Assembly: GCA_944358375.1 (NCBI GenBank)
Contig: CALVQT010000003.1
Location: 42,399 to 106,398, forward strand
Length of the DNA: 64,000 nucleotides
Reading direction: 5' to 3'
Origin: an uncultured Bacilli bacterium
GTDB lineage: Bacteria > Bacillota_I > Bacilli_A > RF39 > UBA660
Positions 28,028 through 37,370 of the stretch are shown in pieces. Position 1 is the stretch's first letter. Each line of letters begins with the position of its first letter. Both the position numbers and the translations under genes were made by a program. The notes beneath the pieces are model-generated. The model saw nothing but the letters and a program-made list of their open reading frames with translations, was not told the DNA's origin and made no database searches.

Positions 28028-28783
28028 CAATTCATTTATATCTACAATCTCAAAACCTCTTGAATTAATATAATTCAAAGTTATTTGTAATTCATCTAAA
28101 TTTAAATTAGATTCTTTAATAAATATAATATTACCATTATTAAGGAGTTTTTTTGTGTTCGTATATAAATTATTATCTATGTAATTTATTGCTCTAATAC
28201 TATTAATTTTATATTTTTTACAATCATTTATTATTTCATAATCATTTATTTTAACACAATAAATATTTTCATAATTTTTTCTTATAGATTTTATATCATT
28301 ACCCTTATATAAAATAGTACTTTCATTATCAATAAAGTTATCATTTATTAGCAAATTATATTTAATATTATTTTTATTAAACACCTCTATCATATCTTTA
28401 TAATACTTTTTATTTATTATATCTATTACTAAACTTATTTTTTTATTAATATTATTACCTGAAATTATATATTTATCTAAATTATCTTCTTTATTTAAAA
28501 TACACTCATCTTTTTCATATTCAATTAAACTTTCATTAAACCTATTTCCTTTCATATTAGAATAACTTTTATTTTTATTTACTTTAATACCAGCTAAGCC
28601 TAATATTATTCCTTTCTCATTTATACTACCTTCTATGCACTTAGTATCATAACTATCTGCATAATAATTAATAGATGCCAGTATAGTATTATTATTAAGT
28701 GAGAATTCATATATTCTATCAGTATAATAAAAACTAAACATTACTATAAAAATAATAAATATATATTTTAAATAATCTTTCAT
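28019..28783 (-). CDS. Membrane-anchored extracellular protein, divergent polysaccharide-deacetylase-like
   Basis: 254 residues with one N-terminal membrane helix (about 6-22) and the rest outside the cell. The segment GLAGIKVNKNKSYSNMKG recalls a family of small anchored proteins in gut Mollicutes-related genomes with a degenerate polysaccharide-deacetylase fold. The C-terminal half alternates strands and helices (KISLVIDII, NIIFIKESNLN, GFEIVDINELL) as in a TIM-like barrel. The metal-binding His-x-x-x-His motif of true deacetylases is not visible, so it is probably inactive. Its stop overlaps the convergent ClpX-like gene by 9 bases. Confidence 0.5.
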   Translation of the reverse strand: MKDYLKYIFIIFIVMFSFYYTDRIYEFSLNNNTILASINYYADSYDTKCIEGSINEKGIILGLAGIKVNKNKSYSNMKGNRFNESLIEYEKDECILNKEDNLDKYIISGNNINKKISLVIDIINKKYYKDMIEVFNKNNIKYNLLINDNFIDNESTILYKGNDIKSIRKNYENIYCVKINDYEIINDCKKYKINSIRAINYIDNNLYTNTKKLLNNGNIIFIKESNLNLDELQITLNYINSRGFEIVDINELLS

Positions 28784-28796
28784 ATTAAAACATATA

Positions 28797-28836
28797 AAAA
28801 AAGATTTAAATTATGAATAATATTTAAACCTTTTTT
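28797..28836 (-). terminator. Terminator after the tandem zinc peptidases
   Basis: AAAAAAGATTTAAAT pairs with ATTTAAACCTTTTTT (one G-U) around a 10-base loop that overlaps the stop codon at 28811. A T run follows on the minus strand. Confidence 0.7.
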
Positions 28837-29938
28837 TTAATTGCATGTTTTTGTCTTTAATATCTTCCTTAACATATTTTAAATTAACAAAATCATCTAT
28901 GCTAATTCCTAATTCATTTATTACTTGTTCTAAAGAATATTCTTTTCTACCAGTAATTAAATTATTTAATCTTTTCAAAAAATCATCTCTATCTTTTGTT
29001 TCTAATAAATTTAAATATAAACTTATTATAGAAGCAATATTATATGCTAATAATTCATTTACATCTACATATTTTTCATTATTATCAATTTTTAATAAGA
29101 TAGTTCCATCTTTTAAAATAAATTCTGGGACGCTACAAATAGTTCTTAATGTTCTAGTTGATGAGTCTAAATTACAAATTTTTTCATTATATATCAATAA
29201 TCCTCCGGTTGTATCTATTTTCTGATTAATTAAATAATTTGTAAATAGTGTTTCAAAACAAGTAGATGGAACTTCTCTTAAAAAATCTTTAATAGTTTCT
29301 AAGTCTTTTTGCTGTAAAAATAAAAAAGTTTCCCTATCAATCGCATGACCTAACTCGTGAGCAAGAACTGATGCTAAAAAACTATTTAATTCTAATTCTT
29401 TTAATATAATATATCCTGATTTTGTTGATGTAGAGGAAGTATAATATCCTAAATAATCATCATATATTTCATTATCAATTCCTATTCTATCTTCATCAAA
29501 ATATTTTTTTATAATATTATAATATCTTGGATATTGAGAATAAAAGCTTAATATTATATCTTCCATATCTTTTTGACTATATTTTCTAATAGCATCATAA
29601 TATGGAAAATCAATTATATCTAACTCATTTAAAATATTATATAAATTATTATACAACTCATATAATATTTCTTTATTATCGTATATATATCTAGCGATTT
29701 CTCCTTTACTTTTTTTCATAAGTTTTTCATATTTTAAAAATCCATTTGGAAATAAACATTCTGTACAAATATCATCTACACAAAATCCCGTCGTTTTTAA
29801 AGTAAGGGAATTTAATATCATAAAATCCATAAAATGCCTTGTACTAAATTGTTTTTTATTTTTAACAATATAATTTATAACATCATATAAATCTAATATT
29901 AATCTATCACTATTTATTTTATAATCTACTTTAGCCAT
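28811..29938 (-). CDS. M3-like zinc metallopeptidase, second of a tandem pair
   Basis: 375 residues. The zinc motif is HELGH at 194-198, with Glu222 in REVPSTCFETLF as likely third ligand; this spacing and the 'E-x-P-S-x-x-x-E' helix resemble the catalytic core of M3 (oligoendopeptidase F) enzymes. The protein is much shorter than the usual 560-600 residues and keeps only the C-terminal catalytic part plus a helical N-terminal region. No signal peptide, so it is cytoplasmic. Its start overlaps the end of its paralogue by 8 bases. The motif TKSGYIILKE just before the zinc site is shared with the paralogue. Confidence 0.75.
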   Translation of the reverse strand: MAKVDYKINSDRLILDLYDVINYIVKNKKQFSTRHFMDFMILNSLTLKTTGFCVDDICTECLFPNGFLKYEKLMKKSKGEIARYIYDNKEILYELYNNLYNILNELDIIDFPYYDAIRKYSQKDMEDIILSFYSQYPRYYNIIKKYFDEDRIGIDNEIYDDYLGYYTSSTSTKSGYIILKELELNSFLASVLAHELGHAIDRETFLFLQQKDLETIKDFLREVPSTCFETLFTNYLINQKIDTTGGLLIYNEKICNLDSSTRTLRTICSVPEFILKDGTILLKIDNNEKYVDVNELLAYNIASIISLYLNLLETKDRDDFLKRLNNLITGRKEYSLEQVINELGISIDDFVNLKYVKEDIKDKNMQLKKRFKYYS

Positions 29939-31064
29939 ATATTCTCCTTACTAATTTATTATTATTTTCTATTATATTATCTTTTACATATTTTAGTTCT
30001 GAAAAATCATACAAAGATATGCCTAATTTATTAATTATTTCTTCTAATGAATATTTTTTTCTTTTACTAATTATATCTTCATACGAATTAATAAATTCTT
30101 TTTTATCTTTCATATTTAACTCATAAAAATATAATGACATTATATATCCAAGTCCATATAATATTGATTTTCTAAATTGAACTTTATTAGTTAAAATTAA
30201 CTGATTATTTTTATTATAATACTCTAAATTAACACAACCTGAATTATCCATAGTATTTTCATCAAACATAGGAAATATCATTTTAATAGTAGAAGCATTT
30301 TTTATTTGAGAATATATTTTATTTAAAAGAATTAAACCTCCTAATGAATCTATTTGATTATCTATTATATATTCATTAAATAATGTTTCAAAACAAGCAG
30401 ATGGGATTTCAGTATATGGATCAGAAAAAATATTATTATTCTTTCTTTTAAACAAGAATATATTTGAATTAATTGCGTGACCTAATTCATGTGATAATGT
30501 ACTTGCTAAGTTAGTATTATAAATATTTTCTTTTAACATAATATATCCAGATTTAGTTATTCCAGAGTTCATAAATATTGCTTCATAATCTCCATTAGAA
30601 TATCCTACTTGTATTCTATTTTCATCAAAATATCTTTCAACAATATTATAATATTTATATTGATTAAAAAAATTTAAAATTAAATCTCTAAATTCTTCAT
30701 AATTGTATTCTCGAAATATATTTTTATCACATAATTCAAATTTAATTTCATCTGTAAAAAAATTATAAGCATTATTAAATATAGTATTTAACACATCTTT
30801 ATTTTCAAGTATAAATTTAGAAAATTTTTTTGATTCACGCTTTATATAAGCTTTTTGCTTGTCAGATATATTTAATATCATCGTTGATAGTCTCTCAAAA
30901 TCTGCTTGATTATTTATTAATTCAATAGCTAAACTAGAAAAACATAAAAAACTATTTATATCATAATCACTAATTTTATTATTAGAATTTGATATATATT
31001 CCATAATTATTTTCATTTCATTTATAAACTCATTTTTATTGATTTTTAAACTTAAATCAGTCAT
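29931..31064 (-). CDS. M3-like zinc metallopeptidase, first of a tandem pair
   Basis: 377 residues, clearly paralogous to the next gene: same length and order, ITKSGYIMLKEN, the zinc motif HELGH (192-196), TEIPSACFETLF with Glu219, and a shared C-terminal EDIISKRKKYSLEEIINKLG block. Helical throughout, no signal peptide. The ATG follows AAGGTGAAATT. The pair likely arose by duplication and may form a heterodimer or cut different peptides. A full M3 N-terminal lobe is lacking. I know no named family for these. Confidence 0.75.
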   Translation of the reverse strand: MTDLSLKINKNEFINEMKIIMEYISNSNNKISDYDINSFLCFSSLAIELINNQADFERLSTMILNISDKQKAYIKRESKKFSKFILENKDVLNTIFNNAYNFFTDEIKFELCDKNIFREYNYEEFRDLILNFFNQYKYYNIVERYFDENRIQVGYSNGDYEAIFMNSGITKSGYIMLKENIYNTNLASTLSHELGHAINSNIFLFKRKNNNIFSDPYTEIPSACFETLFNEYIIDNQIDSLGGLILLNKIYSQIKNASTIKMIFPMFDENTMDNSGCVNLEYYNKNNQLILTNKVQFRKSILYGLGYIMSLYFYELNMKDKKEFINSYEDIISKRKKYSLEEIINKLGISLYDFSELKYVKDNIIENNNKLVRRIYG

Positions 31065-31207
31065 AATTTCACCTTGATCATATATTTTTATTTTACATTA
31101 ATTATTTAATATGTACAATGTTTTTATACTAAAAATTCAATTTATATTAATAATATTAGAAATAATTTTATATTCAACTAATATAATCATTATAGGGTGA
31201 TATTTAT

Positions 31208-31735
31208 ATGATTGAGATATATGGTACATTTTTTATTATTATATTAGGAAGTTTAAGTCATTTCTTTTATGATTGGTTTAATCACAATAAGATCGTTGGT
31301 TATTTTACTTCTGTTAATGAATCCACTTGGGAACATTTAAAATTAATAATTGCACCATCATTATTATGGCTAATTATTGAATATCATTTTTATTATGATA
31401 ATCCTAATTTATTTTTTGCGCGTTTTATTAGTTTACTTATAATGCTTTTAATTATTCCATTTATATTTTATTCATATACTAAAATTACAAAAAAACCAAT
31501 TTTATTTATAGATATTAGTAGTTTTGTCATTTCAATTATTATCGGTCAACTAGCATTTAGTAAATTAATTAATATCGAAGTATCAAACATATTTTTTACC
31601 CATATCGGAATTATTGGATTAATTATAATATTTTTCTTTTATATCATGAATACCTATGTCCCATTTAAAAATTTTTTATATAAAGACCCTATTACAAATA
31701 AATATGGAATAAATGCTCATAATGATAAAAAATAA
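31208..31735 (+). CDS. DUF6512-like integral membrane protein
   Basis: 175 residues with four to five hydrophobic helices. The N-terminal LGSLSHFFYDWFNHNKIVGYF and VNESTWEHLKLIIAPSLLW (invariant VNE-S-x-WEH-K-L) match the DUF6512 family of Bacillota membrane proteins of unknown role. GGGTGAT lies 7 bases before the ATG. It is followed 41 bases later by the FkbM methyltransferase, probably in one transcript. Confidence 0.75.
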   Translation: MIEIYGTFFIIILGSLSHFFYDWFNHNKIVGYFTSVNESTWEHLKLIIAPSLLWLIIEYHFYYDNPNLFFARFISLLIMLLIIPFIFYSYTKITKKPILFIDISSFVISIIIGQLAFSKLINIEVSNIFFTHIGIIGLIIIFFFYIMNTYVPFKNFLYKDPITNKYGINAHNDKK

Positions 31736-31776
31736 TAATTATAAAATAATAACATATTATTATATAGGTGATTTAT

Positions 31777-32709
31777 TTGAATAGATTAGATGTAAAATTT
31801 TATAATTTAATAAAGGAACTAAATGTACTAAACAAAAATGATATATTTGATAATATTAAAAAATCATATTTAAATATAAATGATAGTAATAAAAAATCAA
31901 TAGAAAAATTTTTATCTACATTTAATTATTGGGGAAATTTAGATTATGAAAAAAATATATTTGATGAATTAGAAAATAGATGTGAAGTATTAAAAGAACA
32001 CACAGATGAGTTTTTATGGCTTTATAAAAATTTAGGAGATTATCGCTCAAAACAAATTTTATATAGTATATTAAATTATTGGTATAATAATGATTTTAAT
32101 GAGTTGGGTAAATCTTATGAAAATAATTATAATCAATATTTTGATTTAGATTTGGTAAAGCCAAATAAAAATGCTATATATGTTGATATCGGAGCGTATA
32201 CAGGTGATACTATTGTTAATTATATAAATACATTCTTACAATACAAAAAAATTTATGCATATGAAATTACAGATGAAAGTATAAAAATTATGCAAAAGAA
32301 CCTTAAAAACTATCCAAACATAATATATAAAAAAACAGCTATTATGGATAGAACATCTATTTTTTATATGAATGATAATTCAATTAGTAGTTCTGCTAAT
32401 AAAGTAAGTAATATTGGAATTAAGCAAATACTAAGCACTTCTCTTGATAAAGATATAAAAGAAAAAATAGATATAATTAAAATAGATATAGAAGGCAATG
32501 AAGAAAAAGCATTAAATGGTGCTATAAATCATATTAAAAAAGACACTCCAATATTAGATATTGCAGTATATCATAATCATAATGATTTATGGAAAATACC
32601 AAAATTAATATATTCTATCAACGACAAATATAAATATTTTTTAAGATACTTTGGGAATAAATATTATCCCACTGAAGTAATTTTAATAGCAATTAAAAAA
32701 GACAATTAG
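31777..32709 (+). CDS. FkbM family methyltransferase
   Basis: 310 residues. I place the start at the TTG at 31777, because AGGTGA at 31766-31771 is then correctly spaced; the GTG at 31768 would lie inside the ribosome site. The SAM-binding core begins with YVDIGAYTGDT (motif I), EITDESIKIMQKNL (motif II region), then IDIIKIDIEGNEEKAL, the FkbM signature 'D-x-I-K-x-D-I-E-G', and ends with LRYFGNKYYPTEVILIA. FkbM proteins O-methylate sugars or secondary metabolites. The N-terminal 130 residues are helical and specific to this group. A strong terminator follows. Confidence 0.88.
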   Translation: MNRLDVKFYNLIKELNVLNKNDIFDNIKKSYLNINDSNKKSIEKFLSTFNYWGNLDYEKNIFDELENRCEVLKEHTDEFLWLYKNLGDYRSKQILYSILNYWYNNDFNELGKSYENNYNQYFDLDLVKPNKNAIYVDIGAYTGDTIVNYINTFLQYKKIYAYEITDESIKIMQKNLKNYPNIIYKKTAIMDRTSIFYMNDNSISSSANKVSNIGIKQILSTSLDKDIKEKIDIIKIDIEGNEEKALNGAINHIKKDTPILDIAVYHNHNDLWKIPKLIYSINDKYKYFLRYFGNKYYPTEVILIAIKKDN

Positions 32710-32719
32710 TCTTTTTTTT
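32695..32719 (+). terminator. Terminator of the FkbM gene
   Basis: AAAAAAGAC / GTCTTTTTT stem with a 5-base loop covering the stop codon, then more T residues. Confidence 0.85.
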
Positions 32720-33086
32720 ATATTAATACTCTATTATTGAAAAATAATATATTATTTGTTACTATACTATTAACATATAAATTTTTATCAAAAATTTTAA
32801 ACTTAATTCATAACTTTATAAAACTTTTGTTATATTTATAAATTATTTAAATTTTTTACTCTCTTTAATAAATTTAATTTTTTAAATCATATTCTTCTAT
32901 ACTTAATAACTATTGTTTCAAATAATGTTTTTGATATTTATTTATTAATTATTAAATATCATTATATATATCTTCTTTTTCTATGACTCAAATCTAATAT
33001 AATATTTTTATTATAAACTCATTTTATATAATTTTATATAGTAATATTTTTGCTTACACATTACTTTTTTAATATTATTTTTATAT
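32720..33086. other. Empty AT-rich gap
   Basis: 367 bases of AT-rich DNA between the convergent FkbM and BSH-family genes. No ORF, promoter or hairpin that I would defend was found. Confidence 0.5.
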
Positions 33087-34061
33087 TTAATTACAATATT
33101 TAATTTGTTGTTCTTCTATTAAATTATATATAGATAATTCTTTTTTATTTTTTTCTTTTTCAGTCATTTTTATTGCAGTAATTTGATTGTTTGTATATGT
33201 TTTATAATAATAAATACTTTTGGTTGTATTAATACAACTTGAATATGTAGTTATATCATATTTTTTTTCCTTAGTAATAGTTGTACCTCTAATCATAGAA
33301 ACTGAATCTAATATATGAAAGAATTGAGTAACAGAACTTATTTCATCTTCCTTACATATTGAATTAAGTTTATTAAATGCTGCCCTTACAAATCTAGATG
33401 TAGAACTATTATCACCAGGTAAGCCAATTGCTCCCATTCCCTGTCCATACTGCCCTAATTTTATTTTATCAGAAAACCTACTTTCTAAATTATATGGTGT
33501 TAAATTCCTATAATTTGTAATATTAATGGATTGATAATTAAAAGGCGGATTATTAGTTAATACACCATAAGGGTTTTTATATATTTTTAAACCATCTTTC
33601 ATTTGCTCTATAACTATACAATCTTTTGAGTCACTAATTATCCAATGTAAATCAGCCAAAGGGTATTTATTTGAAATTGGAATATTAATAATATTTAATT
33701 TAAATATTACTTTTTTTATTTCTTCAACACTTGAATACAATCCTAAAAAATATGGTATAATTTCATAAGGCGCCAAAGATAATTTATTATTATTTTTTGA
33801 AAAATAATAAGCATTGCTTGGAAAATATAATCCAGCTATAGATAACCCTTTTTCATTTGATGCTTCTGCATACAATGGATAATTTTTTTCCACAGTAGCC
33901 ATCCCTATCATTGAAAATTTTGTATTTATCGTGCTTCCATTTTTTAATTTAAACTTATAATTTCTGGGAGTTATAACAACTTTTTCATTGAATCGATATT
34001 CTAAATCTAAATTCCTTCCAAAATAATTATCTTTAGTTTTAAAATTTATACATGTACACAA
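33087..34061 (-). CDS. Choloylglycine hydrolase family (bile salt hydrolase / penicillin V acylase)
   Basis: 324 residues from the TTG at 34061. The upstream ATG at 34070 sits directly on the AAAGGATGAT ribosome site. The TTG gives the mature start Met-Cys-Thr, and Ntn hydrolases of this family need Cys2 as nucleophile after Met removal. Other catalytic residues are visible: Arg and Asp in YFGRNLD, Asn in VLTNNPPF, Arg in SSTSRFVRAAF. At the substrate-selecting position the sequence is GLYFP; bile salt hydrolases usually have Asn there (GLNFP) while penicillin V acylases have Tyr. No signal peptide. It would cleave amide bonds of bile salts, penicillin V or N-acyl homoserine-type compounds. 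Monocistronic, divergent from none. Confidence 0.92.
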   Translation of the reverse strand: MCTCINFKTKDNYFGRNLDLEYRFNEKVVITPRNYKFKLKNGSTINTKFSMIGMATVEKNYPLYAEASNEKGLSIAGLYFPSNAYYFSKNNNKLSLAPYEIIPYFLGLYSSVEEIKKVIFKLNIINIPISNKYPLADLHWIISDSKDCIVIEQMKDGLKIYKNPYGVLTNNPPFNYQSINITNYRNLTPYNLESRFSDKIKLGQYGQGMGAIGLPGDNSSTSRFVRAAFNKLNSICKEDEISSVTQFFHILDSVSMIRGTTITKEKKYDITTYSSCINTTKSIYYYKTYTNNQITAIKMTEKEKNKKELSIYNLIEEQQIKYCN

Positions 34062-34148
34062 ATAAATCATCCTTTCACTTAATATTAAATTTTATTAAAT
34101 AAATTATAATAATAGTATAATTTATTGTACATTTATATAATTTTCATT

Positions 34149-35600
34149 TTACATACAACTTCTTAATTGCTTTATATGTATTTTATATTTAGGGTAAATT
34201 CTATCCCTATCTATTAAAACTATAGGATATTCTTTAAACCAAGTGGGTAATTTTTCAGGATTTTGGCAATCAGCATCAAGATATGTATCTAGCAACATAG
34301 TATTTTCTCCACATGTTCCTTTAGTTAAAGTATCTGTTCTTCTATAACCTAATTTATTAAGTTCTAAATCAAAATAATTAAAATATTTATGATCAATATT
34401 ATTAGCCTTTCTAATTAAATATTTTTGAACTTCTAAACCACAATTAACTATTCCTATTTCATTTCTTAAATATATTTCTTCATAATTTTTATTAATTAAA
34501 TAAATATTTGGACATATTACATCTTCATAAGACCATTTTGTTTTCACTAATTTTATAACATAATCACCAATCCTAAAACAATCACATGTTGTTCCATTTC
34601 CTATAAAACCATAATCTTTATTTTTACTTAAATCCATATATTTTTCTGTCCATTCTTCAAGCAAATGTCCCAAACCTTTATAGTAAATTAAATCTAAATC
34701 ATAATTTTTATCATTTTTAATGAAATATTTTATATTTTCTGCGAAATTATCTAACAATTCTTGACTTATACTTGTTTTATATTTTAAAAATATTACAAAG
34801 CGATAATTAGCTGATGTTTTAAATAATGTATCAGCATCTTCATTAAAAGCATGTTCTCTTTTTTTTCTATTAGAATTGTTCATATTAGAACAATTACGAA
34901 ATTTATCTTCTAATAGTTCTGAAGCTAAATAATTATATTTATAATTTTTTAAAATAAATTCTTTTAATTTTTTATAGTCTGTTTCACGATTATTTACTAA
35001 TAAAGTAATTGCTAATTTTGATATATCATCTATATCCATTAATTCTGGAAAAAATGTTAACTGCTCGTATGGTTCGTAAGTAATTGATGATGTATATTTG
35101 GTAATATCATCATATATTATGTCTATTTGATTAGGATGATTTTTTATTAAATAATCCATAAATTTATAACGAATATGTAAATTTGAATATCTTGATAATT
35201 TATAAATCAATTGTCTATTATTACTATCAAACACATACTTAACAATATAATTAAAATATTCAATACTCTGATTAGAAGATAAAAAATCATCAAAATTTTC
35301 ATATAATATTCTAAGACCTAAAGGAGAATTATTTAAAAGATTTTTTAACATTTCAGGAGTAATATTTTTAATATTAAATAAGTCATATGCTTCTTTTGAA
35401 AATTCTGGAATATCATAAATAACATTAAAACAAAAAGATGGTAAATCTTTTTTTAATTTAGGAAGAAAGCCATTTATAATTTCAATTCTATTGGGTGATT
35501 TTCTAATATTTTCAATTAGATGATTATAATCATATTCAGTACAATGAAAAATAAATTTGACTTCCCCATCTTTTAAATATTCTAATGGATTAAATGGCAT
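34149..35600 (-). CDS. Unknown protein with a possible kinase-like C-terminal lobe
   Basis: 483 residues, cytoplasmic, mostly helical in the first 310 residues (HEAT-like alternation: LIYKLSRYSNLHIRYKFMDYL and similar). The last part has GFIGNGTTCDCFRIGDYVIKLVK, which looks like a glycine-rich loop followed by the beta3 Lys (VIKLVK) of a protein kinase N-lobe. VLIDRDRIYPK at the end could stand for a degenerate DFG-type segment. No HRD catalytic loop is visible, so any kinase fold is atypical or dead. AAGGAGGGTTAT precedes the ATG. No family recognised. Confidence 0.6.
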   Translation of the reverse strand: MPFNPLEYLKDGEVKFIFHCTEYDYNHLIENIRKSPNRIEIINGFLPKLKKDLPSFCFNVIYDIPEFSKEAYDLFNIKNITPEMLKNLLNNSPLGLRILYENFDDFLSSNQSIEYFNYIVKYVFDSNNRQLIYKLSRYSNLHIRYKFMDYLIKNHPNQIDIIYDDITKYTSSITYEPYEQLTFFPELMDIDDISKLAITLLVNNRETDYKKLKEFILKNYKYNYLASELLEDKFRNCSNMNNSNRKKREHAFNEDADTLFKTSANYRFVIFLKYKTSISQELLDNFAENIKYFIKNDKNYDLDLIYYKGLGHLLEEWTEKYMDLSKNKDYGFIGNGTTCDCFRIGDYVIKLVKTKWSYEDVICPNIYLINKNYEEIYLRNEIGIVNCGLEVQKYLIRKANNIDHKYFNYFDLELNKLGYRRTDTLTKGTCGENTMLLDTYLDADCQNPEKLPTWFKEYPIVLIDRDRIYPKYKIHIKQLRSCM

Positions 35601-35697
35601 ATAACCCTCCTTTTTAGTTCGCTATTATATCACAATAATTATTTTTAGCAACTAGCTTCAACAAATTTCTTTTAATTTTTTTTATTTACAATAAATA

Positions 35698-36903
35698 TTA
35701 ATTATAATTTGGTTTTGCACACTTTGTTAAATCAATATTAATACTTTCTAAAAAATCTTTTAAATATTTATTATCACCATTAGTTACAAACATATGACTT
35801 TTACCTGAAAAAATTTCATATTCAGATCTAGCATCATTTGTAAATTGTAGATTATTAGCATCAGTACTATGGCGAATTATCTCAATAATATCATAATCAT
35901 AATTTCCTTCAATTGAATTAGTATATTCTAACATTTCATTACAAAATTCTTTTTTGCAAGATTTATATTCTGTAAGTAATTCAAATTTATTATTTTTATA
36001 TATATTTAATTGAACTGGAATATCACATTTACTTTTTCTATTTGTAATACTAAAAATCAAATTATCATAGCTTAAATCTTCAATAGTAATTTTACTCATA
36101 TCTAAACTTAAATAATTATAATAAATATTCTTTTTTTGTTCTACTTCATTAAATAATTTATTGATATTCTTTTCATTATCAAAATTTAAAACTTGATATT
36201 TTATTATTCCTGGAAACATTTCTTTAACTGATTTAACATAATAACTTCCATCTTTGGGATAAATTATATCTTGCAACTTATCTTTTTTATAAATTGCTTT
36301 AATTGGTATAGAACTACTAGAATATATCGCTAAATATTCTTCTTTTTCAATATAATAACTTTGCCCATATATCCACATATATACATATTTATAATTTTTA
36401 TCTTTTTCTATTCCAAAGCCATGATAACTATAGAATACATTAAAATCTTTTTCTTTAGAATTTTTATTATTATCAAATTCTTTGGTTTTGAGAAAATCAA
36501 TTACTTCATCATATAAATAATCAGAATCATTCACTAAATTTATATTTAAATTTTTATTATAATAAATTAAAACACTAAAAATTATTGCAAGAATTATTGA
36601 GAATATAATTATTATTTTTTTTGATTTACTTTTTGTTTTTTCTTTTTCTTTTATTGTCAAAATTATAGCTTTTTCCTTAGCTTCTTCACTTTTATCTTTT
36701 TCACCATTTATTAGTTCTTCAATATTAATATCTAATTCTTTACAAAGTTTTTTATATAGTGCAACATCAGGAAAGCTTAAACCTCTTTCCCATTTGCTTA
36801 CAGCATTTATACTTACACCCATTTTTTCAGCTAGATTTTCTTGTGTCATATTTTTTTCTTTTCTTAACTTTGCAATAAATTTACCATTTTTTTCTTGATT
36901 CAT
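35698..36903 (-). CDS. Membrane-anchored Xre-type HTH protein
   Basis: 401 residues. Residues 8-65 form a classic Xre helix-turn-helix (MTQENLAEKMGVSINAVSKW and ERGLSFPDVALYKKLCKEL). A charged linker follows, then one membrane helix at about 94-113 (IIIIFSIILAIIFSVLIYY), and about 285 residues outside the cell with strands and two Cys pairs (CDIP/CKKEFC, ... CAKPNYN). A DNA-binding domain inside and a sensor domain outside suggest direct signalling across the membrane. The extracellular domain is unrecognised. The gene stands alone. Confidence 0.8.
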   Translation of the reverse strand: MNQEKNGKFIAKLRKEKNMTQENLAEKMGVSINAVSKWERGLSFPDVALYKKLCKELDINIEELINGEKDKSEEAKEKAIILTIKEKEKTKSKSKKIIIIFSIILAIIFSVLIYYNKNLNINLVNDSDYLYDEVIDFLKTKEFDNNKNSKEKDFNVFYSYHGFGIEKDKNYKYVYMWIYGQSYYIEKEEYLAIYSSSSIPIKAIYKKDKLQDIIYPKDGSYYVKSVKEMFPGIIKYQVLNFDNEKNINKLFNEVEQKKNIYYNYLSLDMSKITIEDLSYDNLIFSITNRKSKCDIPVQLNIYKNNKFELLTEYKSCKKEFCNEMLEYTNSIEGNYDYDIIEIIRHSTDANNLQFTNDARSEYEIFSGKSHMFVTNGDNKYLKDFLESINIDLTKCAKPNYN

Positions 36904-37144
36904 ATAATCACTTCCTTAAAAAATATTATCACTTTATAATTGAATTTAAAACACACTATTGGTTTAATTTTATTTATATGAATAGTTCTTTTGTAATATT
37001 ATAATATAAAAAGATTAAATTACCTAATCTTTCAATTTTAATAAATTTTGATCCTTTACAATTTCTTTCTTTTTATATTTAAATTTCATTCTTAAAAATT
37101 TTATATAATATTTCATTAACAATATAAAACCTTATTCTTGTTAT

Positions 37145-37231
37145 ATCAAACATAACAATATATAATGCTATTTTATTTATACGATAAACTTTTCTATTAA
37201 AATTAAAGCCACATTCACATATCAGTAACAT
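37145..37231 (-). pseudogene. Relic of a large serine recombinase (zinc-ribbon segment)
   Basis: On the minus strand this decodes to ICECGFNFNRKVYRINK, which aligns with ICECGSNFNRRVYHRNK in the intact recombinase at 44761-46374 (DNA about 45365-45470). The DNA is also alike: CACATTCACATAT and GATAAACT-TTCTATT-AAATT are shared. Both ends decay into unrelated AT-rich sequence and stops appear soon. This is a degraded fragment of a related recombinase gene, likely from an older element. Confidence 0.8.
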
Positions 37232-37309
37232 GCTTTATTGAAAAAATTAATCACACTTTTGTATAATTTTTTTATTTAATTTTTTAGCAATAAAAATATT
37301 ATTAATTTG

Positions 37310-37338
37310 TTGACAAATACATTCGTTTATTATAATAT
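37310..37338 (+). promoter_or_regulatory. Promoter of the 363-residue unknown gene
   Basis: Perfect -35 TTGACA at 37310-37315. A TATAAT lies 15 bases on (37331-37336) and TAATAT 17 bases on (37333-37338). GTTAGGTGAG follows as the ribosome site before the ATG at 37371. Confidence 0.78.
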
Positions 37339-37370
37339 AAAACTCGAAATTAAAAAAGTTAGGTGAGATT

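Larger units (their letters stand above)
36904..37370. other. Gap holding a recombinase relic and a promoter
   Basis: 467 bases without an intact gene. The middle (about 37145-37231) is a relic of a serine recombinase gene, and the right end has a consensus promoter; both are listed separately. The left part, 36904-37140, shows nothing I can name. Confidence 0.6.
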
